From Nitrososphaerota archaeon (GTDB lineage: Archaea; Thermoproteota; Nitrososphaeria; Nitrososphaerales; Nitrosopumilaceae): a stretch of 64,000 nucleotides of DNA. The translations under genes and the position numbers were made by a program. Positions within the stretch are counted from its first letter, which is position 1, and each line of letters begins with the position of its first letter. The notes under the pieces are model-generated. The model did not search any database. It saw only the letters and a program-made list of their open reading frames with translations, and had not been told where the DNA came from. The stretch lies in assembly GCA_013287585.1 (NCBI GenBank), contig JABDDN010000001.1:117893-181892 (forward strand). The letters are read 5' to 3'. This document shows positions 42,844-52,697 of this stretch, one piece after another.

Positions 42844-44508
42844 ATGGAACTGATACAGATATCCAACCAGAAGGTACCTACATTAGGAAAGAAGGCTACG
42901 ATAAGATTTACTCAAAGCATCTGTCCAGACTGTAACATGATACTTGATGCAGAAGTCTTTGAGAGAGACAGTAAGGTATTCATGACAAAAACCTGTCCAA
43001 CGCATGGTGAATGCGAAGAACTCTATTTTGGTTCTTATGATATGTACAAGAAATTTAGTACTTATTGGATGGACGGAAAAGGTGCACATGCTCCAAACGT
43101 AATGATTGACAAATGTTCATGTCCAAACAACTGTGGTTTATGTTCGAATCACTTGTCACACACTGGACTGGCAAACATGATAGTAACAAACAGATGTGAT
43201 CTGACATGTTGGTATTGCTTTTTCTATGTAAAGAAAGGTCTTGAAGGCGCATACATGTATGAACCTTCACAAGATCAAGTGCGAGCAATGATGAAGACGT
43301 TAAGAGCAGAAAGACCAATTCCAGGAAACTCTATGCAGATTACTGGCGGAGAACCAATGTTACGAGAAGACATTGTTGATGTTATAAAAATAATGAAAGA
43401 AGAAGGCGTTGATCATATTCAAATGAATACAAACGGAATTAGATTTGCTTTAGATCCAGAAGCAATGCGAGAAGTAAGACTAGCTGGTGTCAATAATCTT
43501 TATCTAAGTTTTGACGGTGTAACTCCAAGAACAAACCCAAAGAATCACTGGGAAGTTCCATACGCATTAGAAAGTGCAAGAAAGACAGGAACCACGGTTG
43601 TCTTTGTTCCAACAGTTATCAAATCAATTAATGATCATGAACTAGGTGGCATTATTAGATATGCACAAAAGAATCTTGATGTTGTACACGCAGTAAACTT
43701 CCAGCCAGTTTCATTGACAGGAAGAATGGGCAAGAAAGAACGTGAGAAATACAGAATCACAATTCCTGATTGCATACAAAGAATCGAAGAGCAAACAGGA
43801 GCGGAGGTCACAGTTGATGACTGGTTCCCAGTCCCAAGCTGTATGCCGCTGACAAACGTTATTGAAGCATTTTCAAGTAAACCAAAATACGAGTTATCAA
43901 TTCACTTTGCATGCGGTGCTGGTACTTACATCTTCGAAGACCAAGATACCAAAAAATTCGTTCCACTAACAAAATTCGCAGATATTCAAGGAATGTTAGA
44001 ACTCTTTGAAGACAAGGCAGACGAAATTCGTTCTGGCAAGAACAAATACTTTACAATGCTAGAGGTTGTGAAAAAACTCTCAAGCTTTGTAGACAAAAAG
44101 AAACAACCAGCAGGCCTTGATCTAGCAAAGATGTTTAGCAATATATTGATGAAGAGATCATTTGATTCTGTAGGTTCATGGCATGTCAAAGGACTCTTCT
44201 TAGGCATGATGCACTTCCAAGACAAGTATAACGAAGATCTTGAAAGACTGCAAAGATGTGACATTCACTACGTAACACCAGATCTTAGAATAATTCCATT
44301 CTGTGCATTTAATGTAATACCAGAGTGGTATAGAGATAGAATCCAAAAGAAATATTCTACATCAGTAGAGGAATGGGAACAACGAGTTGGAGCAAAACTA
44401 GAAGATGGTCTCTATAGGGGAATCATGCGAAGAGGATCAGGCGACGAACTTGCTGCAGGCTGTGCAAAAAGCCAAATGTTCCACGAAGCTTCACAAGCTT
44501 TAATGTAA
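42844..44508 (+). CDS. tes: Radical SAM protein, tetraether lipid synthase (Tes) type
   Basis: A 554-aa radical SAM enzyme. The cluster motif CDLTCWYC (Cx3Cx2C) is at about residues 119-126, followed by MQITGGEPMLRED. N-terminal Cys motifs (CPDC, CPTHGEC and CSCPNNCGLC) would bind additional metal sites, a plan shared with the MJ0619-type enzyme that joins two archaeol chains into tetraether lipid. Nitrososphaerota make GDGT and crenarchaeol, so the role fits, but the family also has other members. An ATG at 42844 starts the gene. A TrmB regulator is divergent and a glycosyltransferase follows. Confidence 0.85.
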   Translation: MELIQISNQKVPTLGKKATIRFTQSICPDCNMILDAEVFERDSKVFMTKTCPTHGECEELYFGSYDMYKKFSTYWMDGKGAHAPNVMIDKCSCPNNCGLCSNHLSHTGLANMIVTNRCDLTCWYCFFYVKKGLEGAYMYEPSQDQVRAMMKTLRAERPIPGNSMQITGGEPMLREDIVDVIKIMKEEGVDHIQMNTNGIRFALDPEAMREVRLAGVNNLYLSFDGVTPRTNPKNHWEVPYALESARKTGTTVVFVPTVIKSINDHELGGIIRYAQKNLDVVHAVNFQPVSLTGRMGKKEREKYRITIPDCIQRIEEQTGAEVTVDDWFPVPSCMPLTNVIEAFSSKPKYELSIHFACGAGTYIFEDQDTKKFVPLTKFADIQGMLELFEDKADEIRSGKNKYFTMLEVVKKLSSFVDKKKQPAGLDLAKMFSNILMKRSFDSVGSWHVKGLFLGMMHFQDKYNEDLERLQRCDIHYVTPDLRIIPFCAFNVIPEWYRDRIQKKYSTSVEEWEQRVGAKLEDGLYRGIMRRGSGDELAAGCAKSQMFHEASQALM

Positions 44509-44615
44509 GTCCTTTAACATTTAGGAAATATAAAATCAACATAATTTCAGATCACCAAAATACTATAAACTGCCTTGTAGGGTAATATTCCATTGACAAG
44601 TAAAATTGGTGTTCT

Positions 44616-45569
44616 ATGATAAAATTATTGTTTATTGCTCCAAGATATACCGGTGGCATTGGAGGACATGCAGCTAGAATTGCCAGAAAACTGAGAGAAC
44701 AAGGGTTTGATGTGAAATTGATGCACGCTCCTCACATACCGATTAAAAATCTAAAGAATCCAAGCTTTGCGATATTAAGCACACTAAAAGCAAAGTTGGA
44801 TAAAGAAAAATATGATATTGTTCATGCATTTAATGTTCCATCAACATTTGCTATGCGTGCTGCAAAGGCAAAAAAGAAAGTCTTGTCTGTACATGGAGTT
44901 TATGCTGATCAAGTAGGAAAAATTCATTCAACTACAACAAAAAAAATGGTAGACATTGCAGAGCCAAACATGCTAAAATGGCCAGACAAAATTACTACTG
45001 ACTCAAAAGCAGTACAAAAAGCATACAAAGACAAATTAGGATTTGATTTTGAATATTTGCCTGCTCCTCTTGATACTTCGTTATTCAAAGACATTCCAGA
45101 TGTTCCAAAAATTAAAAATCAAATAGCATATGTTGGCAGAGACAGTTTTGAAAAAGGAATAGACATACTTCGAAGCATTGAAACACAGATCAAAGGAAAA
45201 GTAGTATATTGCACTGATGTTTCATGGAAAGAAGCAATGATGACTCTGAAAGCATCTGATCTTCTTGTAGTTCCATCTAGAATGGAAAGCATTCCTCAAG
45301 TCATCAAGGAAGCATATTACTTTAGAGTTCCAATTGTTGCAACAAATGTTGGTGGCATTCCAGAAATTGTTGCACATAATGTTACTGGCATACTTGTTCC
45401 ACCAAATGAACCAAAAAAATTGGCTGATGCAATCAATCAAATATTAGAAAACAAAGAATTTGCAAAAAAGTTAGCTGATGCTGGTTATGATTATTTAATG
45501 AAAAATTTTACATGCGATATATTGATGCCAAAATACGTTAATTTTTATGAAAATCTTCTTAAAAACTAA
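44616..45569 (+). CDS. GT4-family glycosyltransferase
   Basis: A 317-aa GT-B glycosyltransferase. The N-terminus has APRYTGGIGGHAARIARKL (Gly-rich acceptor-domain loop). The C-terminal nucleotide-sugar domain has VVPSRMESIPQVIKEAYYFRVPIVATNVGGIPEIV with the E-x7-E type pattern. The sugar donor and acceptor are unknown. It is the first gene of the glycan locus and ends in a 4-bp convergent overlap with the epimerase at 45566. Confidence 0.88.
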   Translation: MIKLLFIAPRYTGGIGGHAARIARKLREQGFDVKLMHAPHIPIKNLKNPSFAILSTLKAKLDKEKYDIVHAFNVPSTFAMRAAKAKKKVLSVHGVYADQVGKIHSTTTKKMVDIAEPNMLKWPDKITTDSKAVQKAYKDKLGFDFEYLPAPLDTSLFKDIPDVPKIKNQIAYVGRDSFEKGIDILRSIETQIKGKVVYCTDVSWKEAMMTLKASDLLVVPSRMESIPQVIKEAYYFRVPIVATNVGGIPEIVAHNVTGILVPPNEPKKLADAINQILENKEFAKKLADAGYDYLMKNFTCDILMPKYVNFYENLLKN

Positions 45570-46480
45570 TTTTTCATGATTTGCTGTACTGTCTCATTTA
45601 ACCAGTTTTCAAGTTTTGTTTCAGCCTTCCAACCAAGTAATTTTTTTGCTAAACTAACGTCTGCTTGACTATCTTTAACATCACCCTCAAGAGGTGGACC
45701 ATGAACTGGTTTTATGGCAAGACCAGATGCTTTTATGATGATATTTGCTAGATCATTAATTGATAATGCTGCACCTGTACCAATGTTAATAAAAGCAAAA
45801 TTCACTTTGCTTTCCATAGCCATTAGATTTGCTTTTGCTACATCTCTTATATAGACAAAATCTCTTACTTGCAAACCATCGCCATTAATTATTGGAGCTT
45901 TACCATTTGCAATATTTTCTAAAAACTTTGTAATTACACCTGCATAAGCAATATTTTGTCTTGGTCCATACACGTTAAAGTATCTTAATCCTATGATATG
46001 TACTCCTAATTTTGAATATTTTTCTGCAAGATACTCATCTTCTAATTTTGTATTGCCATACGGATTAAGTGGTTTTCTTTCAGCATCTTCTCTGATTGGA
46101 ATTTTTTTTGTATCACCATATACACTTGAACTGCTTGCATAGACAACTTTAAAACCAAATTCTTTTGCAAGCCTGAAGATGTTTTCTGTACCAGTCACAT
46201 TAACATCATGATATTCTTTTTGTTTTGTAAAAGATTCTTGTACTAGGGTAAGCGCAGCTTCATGAAATATACCGTCAGCATTTTTAACAACACTTCTCAA
46301 CTTCTCATAATCTAAAATATCCATATCCAAAATTTCTATTTTGTTCCTAAATCTTGATAAATTTTCTAGCTTGGCAGTATGGAAATTATCAATCACCGTT
46401 ACAGAATGATTTTGTTCTACCAGATGTTCTACTATATGACTTCCAATGAATCCTGCCCCACCAGTTACTATAAAATTCAT
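45566..46480 (-). CDS. NAD-dependent sugar epimerase/dehydratase (GalE-like SDR)
   Basis: A 304-aa extended SDR: VTGGAGFIGSHIVEHL at the N-terminus (GxxGxxG), YASSSSVYGD and the catalytic YGNTK (YxxxK). GAALSINDLANIII is typical of UDP-glucose/UDP-GlcNAc 4-epimerases. It probably supplies a nucleotide sugar for the locus. The exact substrate cannot be read from sequence. The start is ATG at 46480, divergent from the dehydrogenase at 46602. Confidence 0.88.
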   Translation of the reverse strand: MNFIVTGGAGFIGSHIVEHLVEQNHSVTVIDNFHTAKLENLSRFRNKIEILDMDILDYEKLRSVVKNADGIFHEAALTLVQESFTKQKEYHDVNVTGTENIFRLAKEFGFKVVYASSSSVYGDTKKIPIREDAERKPLNPYGNTKLEDEYLAEKYSKLGVHIIGLRYFNVYGPRQNIAYAGVITKFLENIANGKAPIINGDGLQVRDFVYIRDVAKANLMAMESKVNFAFINIGTGAALSINDLANIIIKASGLAIKPVHGPPLEGDVKDSQADVSLAKKLLGWKAETKLENWLNETVQQIMKN

Positions 46481-46536
46481 ATTGAATGCTTTTCTAGTCT
46501 CATCTTTAAGTTTTGAGAGACAAAATTAGACACAAA

Positions 46537-46546
46537 TTTATATAAA
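46537..46546 (+). promoter_or_regulatory. TATA box upstream of the first nucleotide-sugar dehydrogenase
   Basis: TTTATATAAA is a strong archaeal TATA match about 60 bp upstream of the TTG at 46602, so transcription should start near 46568 with a short leader. Confidence 0.6.
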
Positions 46547-46601
46547 CTCAGAAAAGCCAATCATGTTCTGTTAATGATAAAAAAAGGACTGAGTTGAAAA
46601 A

Positions 46602-47996
46602 TTGAGTCAAGGAATTTCTAAAAACATTATTTCACTGACTATTGATGAAATCAGAAATTATCTAAAATCCGGACAAATAAGAGTTTCCGTAGTGGGCATA
46701 GGGAGAATTGGTCTTCCAACAGCTCTATCGTTTGCACATTCTGGTTTACCTACTATTGGAGTTGACATTAATGCCAAATTGGTTCAAATGATAAATTCTG
46801 GTAACTACCCAATAAGGGATGAACCTGGTTTTGATAAAATATTTGAAGATGTAATTAAAAATAAAACATTCACTGCAACAACAGACATTGGCGAAGCAAT
46901 TCCAAAATCTAATCTTATAATTCTGTCACTGCCTACTCCAATGGATAAAAACAACATACCAGATTACTCTGCATTAATATCTGTTGTAAAAAGCCTCAGC
47001 AAATTACTAAAGCCAGGTTCGTTGATAGTGGTAGAAAGCACAATTGAACCAGGATTTGTTGAAAATGAATTAATTTCACTTATTGAAAACAATGATCAAA
47101 AATTAAAAGCTGGCAAAGATTTTAGCATAGCCACATGTCCAGAAACTGCTAATCCTGGAGAAATACTAAGCGATTTTAAAAAATTACCTAGACTTGTAGG
47201 TGGAATAGACACAAGAACAACTGATATTGTCTCAGAAATATATGCACATGTTTTTGGTGTCGAAATGATAAAAATGTCTGATTGCAAAACAGCTAATGCT
47301 GCAAAACTTACTGCTAATGTGTTTCGTGACATTAACATTGCATTTGTAAATGAACTGGCGATTTTATTTGAAAACCTTGGAATTGATATAATTCAAGTCC
47401 TTGAAGCATGTGATAAAAAATACAACTTTGAAACTCATTATCCGGGCGCAGGGGTTGGTGGACCATGCCTACCCGTAAATTCATATCAAATCCTAAATTC
47501 TGCACGAGGTATGGAAAATAATGGTATGTTAAGGATAATCAGAGCAGCTAGAGAAACCAATGAATCTATGCCATATCATGTTGTTGAATTACTTGCTGAT
47601 GCATTAAACGAAGCTGGCAAATCAGTAAAAGGCAGTACCATTGCAATATTAGGACTATCTTACAAACCAAATGTACGGGATATTCAATTATCGCCAGCTG
47701 AAGCAATAATAAAAAGATTAGATCAACTTGATGCAAAAATAAAAATTTATGATCCTTATTTCAAATCTAGTGAAATATTTTCACATAAGACTGAAGATGA
47801 TCTTGTAAGTACAATAACAAATGCAAATGCTGCAATAATTGTTACTGCACATAAAGAATTTCGTAGTATTGAACCTACGTTGTTTGCAGCCAAAATGAAA
47901 ACTCCGGTTCTAGTTGATGCTAGGGGACTAGTTGACGTTCATGCCGCAAAAAAAGCTGGCTTGATTTTCAGAGGCATTGGACGTGGGGGAGTTTAA
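46602..47996 (+). CDS. UDP-N-acetyl-D-mannosaminuronate dehydrogenase-like enzyme (copy 1)
   Basis: A 464-aa nucleotide-sugar dehydrogenase. The NAD site is VVGIGRIGLPTALSFAHSG (about 30-48), the catalytic Cys is in GVGGPCLPV (C289), and the C-terminal domain has LGLSYKPNVRDIQLSPA. It oxidises C6 of a UDP-sugar to the uronic acid; WecC-type (UDP-ManNAc) is the closest match, and WecB is at 60213. The start is TTG. Its stop overlaps the AsnB-like gene by about 20 bp, so the two are translated together. Confidence 0.9.
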   Translation: MSQGISKNIISLTIDEIRNYLKSGQIRVSVVGIGRIGLPTALSFAHSGLPTIGVDINAKLVQMINSGNYPIRDEPGFDKIFEDVIKNKTFTATTDIGEAIPKSNLIILSLPTPMDKNNIPDYSALISVVKSLSKLLKPGSLIVVESTIEPGFVENELISLIENNDQKLKAGKDFSIATCPETANPGEILSDFKKLPRLVGGIDTRTTDIVSEIYAHVFGVEMIKMSDCKTANAAKLTANVFRDINIAFVNELAILFENLGIDIIQVLEACDKKYNFETHYPGAGVGGPCLPVNSYQILNSARGMENNGMLRIIRAARETNESMPYHVVELLADALNEAGKSVKGSTIAILGLSYKPNVRDIQLSPAEAIIKRLDQLDAKIKIYDPYFKSSEIFSHKTEDDLVSTITNANAAIIVTAHKEFRSIEPTLFAAKMKTPVLVDARGLVDVHAAKKAGLIFRGIGRGGV

Positions 47997-49200
47997 CCAA
48001 ATCAAAACTGCATCAATAAAAAATATTCTTACTCTTAGATACGATTCTACACAAAAAACTTTTCTACCAAAATTAACATGGAAAGATTTTGTAGAAAAAC
48101 CAGTTAGCGAACCTTCTATCCATATTGAAAAAACTATACGAAATACTATTAAAAAAAATTTTAATAATTCGAAACTAAAGGTTGCAGTTGCTCTTAGTGG
48201 TGGTATAGATTCTACTTTAATTCTTAGCTTGCTAAGAAAGACATGTCCTCATCTTGATATTGATGCAATTTCTGTTAAATTTGCTGACAGTATTGATGAA
48301 TCAACATACGCAGCAAAAATAGCAGAAAGATTTGAAGCAGATCATCATGTCATATATATAGAAAATTACCTCAAAGAATTACCAAAAGCAATCAGCATCA
48401 TAAAACTACCTTTTTGGGACTTGCATTGGTATTATGTTGTCAAAAAGACAAAATCTCTCTCAAAGACCCTTGTATCTGGAGATGGTGGAGATGAGCTTTT
48501 TGGAGGATATACTTTTAGATATAAAAAGTTCTTATCATTAATAAAGTCGAATTTTTCACCAACCGAGAAAGTAAAAGCATATCTGAAATGTCATGAAAGA
48601 GATTGGGTTCCTGACCAAGAGGATTTGTTTGGTAAAAAAGCACATTTCTCTTGGAATGAAATCTATAATAATTTAAAACCATATTTTGATAATCCACTTC
48701 CATCTATAGCACAAGTTTTTCTAGCTGATTTTAATGGAAAACTATTATACAATTGGATACCACTTAATAAAAAAATTCACAAACATTTTGGTGTAAGATC
48801 AATCTCTCCTCTACTATCAAAAGAATTAATTTCCTATGCGACTCATTTACCATATCAATTAAAATATGATAGTAAAAGAGATCTTGGAAAGATTTTACTT
48901 AGAAAAATTCTTCGAAAATATGTAAGTGATAGTATGATATCTAGAACAAAACAAGGTTTTTCAGTTAATACTATTAATCTATTGAACACTCATGGACGTG
49001 AACTATGTGATTATTATTTATCTGATGCAAGAATCATTAAAGAAGGATGGATAAAACAAGACTGGATAAAAAAACACCTTAAAAAACTTGGTAAGGAACC
49101 AGATGTGAGATATGCGAACAAATTTCTTGGATTATTGGCATTTGAAATTTGGTTTAGATTATTTGTAACAAGAGAGATAAAACCTACCACAACGTTGTGA
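47977..49200 (+). CDS. Asparagine-synthetase-like amidotransferase without glutaminase domain (copy 1)
   Basis: A 407-aa protein that contains only the AsnB synthetase half. The ATP pyrophosphatase loop LSGGIDST is at residues 73-80 and SGDGGDELFGGY follows. The N-terminal Ntn glutaminase domain and its Cys2 are missing: the protein begins about 70 residues before the loop. It shares DWVPDQEDLFG and NGKLLYNWIP with the copy at 52698. Substrate amidation (for example of a uronic acid) is an inference from the coupled dehydrogenase gene; ammonia could come from solution. Confidence 0.85.
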   Translation: MDVGEFNQIKTASIKNILTLRYDSTQKTFLPKLTWKDFVEKPVSEPSIHIEKTIRNTIKKNFNNSKLKVAVALSGGIDSTLILSLLRKTCPHLDIDAISVKFADSIDESTYAAKIAERFEADHHVIYIENYLKELPKAISIIKLPFWDLHWYYVVKKTKSLSKTLVSGDGGDELFGGYTFRYKKFLSLIKSNFSPTEKVKAYLKCHERDWVPDQEDLFGKKAHFSWNEIYNNLKPYFDNPLPSIAQVFLADFNGKLLYNWIPLNKKIHKHFGVRSISPLLSKELISYATHLPYQLKYDSKRDLGKILLRKILRKYVSDSMISRTKQGFSVNTINLLNTHGRELCDYYLSDARIIKEGWIKQDWIKKHLKKLGKEPDVRYANKFLGLLAFEIWFRLFVTREIKPTTTL

Positions 49201-49289
49201 TTTCAGAAAACCTTAATTCTATAAATTAATATGCCTTTTCCATTACTTCCTATTGATTTTTATTTACCTGAAAAAAACTGCTATCAGAA

Positions 49290-50333
49290 TTGAAAGGGAT
49301 CCTAGTAAAATATGTGGTTTGTCCTATGTGTGGCAAAAATTTTGTTCTTAAAACCTTGAAACGAAACAATTTGGAAATAATGGAGGGTCTCTTGATTTGT
49401 GATAACAAGCATAAATTTAAGATAAATAAAGGCATTCCTAGATTTGTTGTAGATAAAGAAAAAGACTTTGTAAAAACCGAAGATGCCTTTTCTTCAAAAT
49501 GGGACAAATATAACAAACATTATCATCATAAAAAATGGTTCTTAAAACAACAAAATTGGTTTGTTAGCAGATTTGGCTGGAAAACTCTCAAAAACCTTAA
49601 TAATTTCTTAAAAACAAGGCACAGAATTTTGGATGCTGGAACAGGAATAGGCAACAGCGCAAAACTTTTTTCTACAAATCCTAAAGCAGAAGTTTTTGCT
49701 ATTGATGCAAGCAGTAGTATAGATTTTGCTTATAAGAAATATGGAAGTATTTCTAATGTCCATTTCTTACAAGCTGACCTAAGAAACCTCCCTTTTAGGA
49801 AGAATTTTTTTGATTTTATCTGTTCAGATCAAGTATTGCATCACACCAAGGACACCGAAACATCTTTCAAATATCTTACAAAATTCCTAGAAAACAAAGG
49901 CTTGATCTCTATCTATGTGTATAATAAAAAGGGGCCAATGAGAGAATTCGCGGATGATTATATCAGAAGTCATACAATCAAAATGTCAGAAAAAGAATGT
50001 GTAGAATTCTCAAAGGATATGACATATCTTGGTAGAAGTCTTGCTAAACTCAAGAAAAAAATTACTATACCGCATGATATACAACTTCTGAAAATAAAGG
50101 CAGGAACTTATGATGTTCAACGTTTTTTTTATTGGAATTTCCTTAAATGCTTCTGGCCTGAGGATGGAAATTTTGAAAGAGGTGTTATGACTAATTTTGA
50201 TTGGTATTTTCCAAAATTTGCATATAGACATACTCCAAAAGAAGTTAAAAAATGGTTTAGTGATGTAAAAGTTAAGATAACTCATTTTAATGAAATTGAA
50301 AGTGGCATAAGTGTAACTGGTAAAAAATTATAG
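49290..50333 (+). CDS. SAM-dependent methyltransferase with N-terminal zinc-ribbon-like motif
   Basis: A 347-aa protein. The N-terminus has VCPMCGKNF and a later CDNKHKF, like Trm112-type zinc ribbons (about 1-55). The class I methyltransferase domain has RILDAGTGIGNSAKL (about 115-129), VFAIDASS and a post-motif FICSDQVLHHTKD. The C-terminal part (about 230-347) is not recognised. Sugar or glycan methylation is suggested by the locus only. The start is TTG at 49290. Confidence 0.78.
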   Translation: MKGILVKYVVCPMCGKNFVLKTLKRNNLEIMEGLLICDNKHKFKINKGIPRFVVDKEKDFVKTEDAFSSKWDKYNKHYHHKKWFLKQQNWFVSRFGWKTLKNLNNFLKTRHRILDAGTGIGNSAKLFSTNPKAEVFAIDASSSIDFAYKKYGSISNVHFLQADLRNLPFRKNFFDFICSDQVLHHTKDTETSFKYLTKFLENKGLISIYVYNKKGPMREFADDYIRSHTIKMSEKECVEFSKDMTYLGRSLAKLKKKITIPHDIQLLKIKAGTYDVQRFFYWNFLKCFWPEDGNFERGVMTNFDWYFPKFAYRHTPKEVKKWFSDVKVKITHFNEIESGISVTGKKL

Positions 50334-50361
50334 ATTATAACTAAATGTATTACAATTTTGG

Positions 50362-51603
50362 TTATTTGTACAGCTTGTGGAATTCAGACTCACCATATTG
50401 CTGAATCCACTTCCTTTTCAATTTTTTACCATATACATATGATTCAACAAAATATACTAAATAACTAACAAATTTTAATTTCAATGATGAATGCTTTCTA
50501 TGAATAGATTTGTATCTCTTAACCATATCTGCAAAAAGATTTTCCCATTCTGGAATTGCCTTTTCAGGATCTGATTGTTCTTTCACAAACCGGTATTCTT
50601 CTTCTAACAGTTTATCCCTAAATTCTTTGGATTGTACTATTTTGTCCATTAAATTTGCTAATTCTCTCGGATCACGTGAGTGTGGCAAGTATGGAGGATT
50701 GATCTCTTTTCCATCCAGTATGATCTTTCTTTGTGGATCTGAATAATGAATTACTGGTGTTTTACACCATGGAGCTTCTCTCTCTATCCCACCTTGTATT
50801 CCTGCTCTCATTTGACCAAGTACAGCATCAGCAAATCTGTAGTATTTTGGCATGTCATCCCTTTTTATCAGTGGAATGAATGTTACTTGGGGGGGCTTTG
50901 TTTCTATGAACTTTCTTTTTATCTCCTGTTCTTGTGGGGTTCTTTCATCAAACCATTCTACTTGAAGAACCTCGAAATCAGATTTACACAATCTCAATGC
51001 TTCCCAGATTATATCGCCGCCTTTTTCTAGGCCAAACCTTTGTGGACTAAAAAAAACAAATTTGGATTTCTCTCTTTCAATAGGTTTTACGTTTTCATTA
51101 TAGATTGTTATATCTACAGGAATCCTGTCTATTCTAATTCCATCTGTTCTGTATTTCTTTAAATGATTGAAATATTCTTCCGTTATGGTTACACAAGCAA
51201 TTGCGGTATCAAAGACCTTCTTGTAGAACAATCTTTCTATAGTATTCATTTTATGGATGGATTCTTCTAAATAATCTACCTTTGGATTTTTCACAAAAGG
51301 AGGAGTGACTATGTCTCCACCAACAAAATACATTATGTAGTTAATTCCTGCCAAATAGGCTACTCGTGCACCAGGCCACGAATTGACTAAGCAAATATCG
51401 TAATTGTTTTTTATCTGATTAATTTTTTTGACTTGTTCTGATATCTTTAAAGAATAAAAAAATTCTACATCTTCAGCATAAGTGTAAACCGCAGGACCTC
51501 TTCGTGGAAAATTAATCAAATGAATGGTAGATCTTTTTACAAATTTTCGTAAGATGGCAATATTGTTTGCCGTATCTCCTATGGCAAGTATTCTTATTGT
51601 CAA
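50362..51603 (-). CDS. Glycosyltransferase, GT-B fold (GT4-like)
   Basis: A 413-aa protein. The N-terminal part has LAIGDTANNIAILRKF and a hydrophobic YLAGINYIMYFVGGD segment. The C-terminal domain has FVFFSPQRFGLEKGGDIIWEAL and AGIQGGIEREAPWCKTPVIH, the latter at the usual E-x7-E region of GT4 enzymes. The tail is basic. It is convergent with the methyltransferase at 49290. The donor sugar is unknown. Confidence 0.75.
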   Translation of the reverse strand: MTIRILAIGDTANNIAILRKFVKRSTIHLINFPRRGPAVYTYAEDVEFFYSLKISEQVKKINQIKNNYDICLVNSWPGARVAYLAGINYIMYFVGGDIVTPPFVKNPKVDYLEESIHKMNTIERLFYKKVFDTAIACVTITEEYFNHLKKYRTDGIRIDRIPVDITIYNENVKPIEREKSKFVFFSPQRFGLEKGGDIIWEALRLCKSDFEVLQVEWFDERTPQEQEIKRKFIETKPPQVTFIPLIKRDDMPKYYRFADAVLGQMRAGIQGGIEREAPWCKTPVIHYSDPQRKIILDGKEINPPYLPHSRDPRELANLMDKIVQSKEFRDKLLEEEYRFVKEQSDPEKAIPEWENLFADMVKRYKSIHRKHSSLKLKFVSYLVYFVESYVYGKKLKRKWIQQYGESEFHKLYK

Positions 51604-51676
51604 ATCTTGCGTCTACTCCTTGAATCTGATTAATTATTTGTTTTTGAGCAAATATGACTAGAAAAGAACCCTAGAA

Positions 51677-52621
51677 CTAGAGATGTTTTTTATGATCTCT
51701 ATACCAGTTCACATAACGCGTTACACCTTCAGTCAAGTCGATTTTTGGGGAATATCCGAATGCTTTCTTAGCTTTTTCGTAAGAAAGAACCATTCTTCTC
51801 AGATCTCCTGGTAATTTTGTTGCATATTGGGGCTGTATTTTTTTCCCAGTAATCTTGCTTACTGTATCAAAAGCTGAATTTACTGATGTTTCTTTATTTG
51901 TAGACAACAGAAACATCTCTCCTCCATGATCCTTTGATTTTGCTCCTAAAATTAGACAATCTACAACATCTTTTACGTAAATTAGATCTCTTGTCTGCTC
52001 TCCATCCCATTGAATAAGGGGAGTTTGACCAGTTTCAAGTTTTTCTACAAAAGTTGGAATAAGAGGCCTCCATCCCAGTTTTTCATTAACTCTTTGTCGT
52101 TCACCATAGACTGTAGCTAGCCTAAAAATTACTACGTAAACACCATGAATTTTATAATATATCTTTGAGTAATATTCTCCAACCAATTTGTTTGCATCAT
52201 ATGGAGTTTTACAGTCAACAGGATGTTCTTCATTGACAGGTAAAAATTGAGGATCTCCACAAATTCCACTGTTGCTAGTGTAAACTACTTTTGATTTTTT
52301 TTCCTTTGCATATTCAAGTACATTTAAGGTTCCTTGTACATTTACCTCTGCATCTCTAATGGGATCTTGTAAACTAAATGAACGAGGATGTGTTGCAAGA
52401 TGAAATATGGTATCAGGATTTATGTCGTCAAGAATACTCCAATCACGATTCACAATATCAAATTTTATAATTTTGATTTTTTCTTCATGCTGTTTTATAT
52501 TCTCCATTACACCATTACTAAAATTATCAATTACTGTTATCTTGATGCCTTCCTTTACTAACGAATCAACCAAGTGGGAACCTACAAAGCCAGCACCGCC
52601 AGTTACTATAACTTCATTCAT
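51677..52621 (-). CDS. NAD-dependent epimerase/dehydratase (extended SDR)
   Basis: About 314 aa: GGAGFVGSHLVDSLVKEG (NAD site), the YTSNSGICGD block and active-site YDANK (YxxxK). GERQRVNEKLGWRPLIPTF fits UDP-sugar 4-epimerases or related dehydratases. The ATG at 52621 gives the standard start; an in-frame upstream extension is unlikely. It follows the second AsnB-like gene by 76 bp on the same strand. Confidence 0.87.
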   Translation of the reverse strand: MNEVIVTGGAGFVGSHLVDSLVKEGIKITVIDNFSNGVMENIKQHEEKIKIIKFDIVNRDWSILDDINPDTIFHLATHPRSFSLQDPIRDAEVNVQGTLNVLEYAKEKKSKVVYTSNSGICGDPQFLPVNEEHPVDCKTPYDANKLVGEYYSKIYYKIHGVYVVIFRLATVYGERQRVNEKLGWRPLIPTFVEKLETGQTPLIQWDGEQTRDLIYVKDVVDCLILGAKSKDHGGEMFLLSTNKETSVNSAFDTVSKITGKKIQPQYATKLPGDLRRMVLSYEKAKKAFGYSPKIDLTEGVTRYVNWYRDHKKHL

Positions 52622-52697
52622 TTTATTGACACACTTCCTTTTTGGAATCACCTAGGTAAATATAATCTAACAAATCATGATTTTTACATAAAACTAA

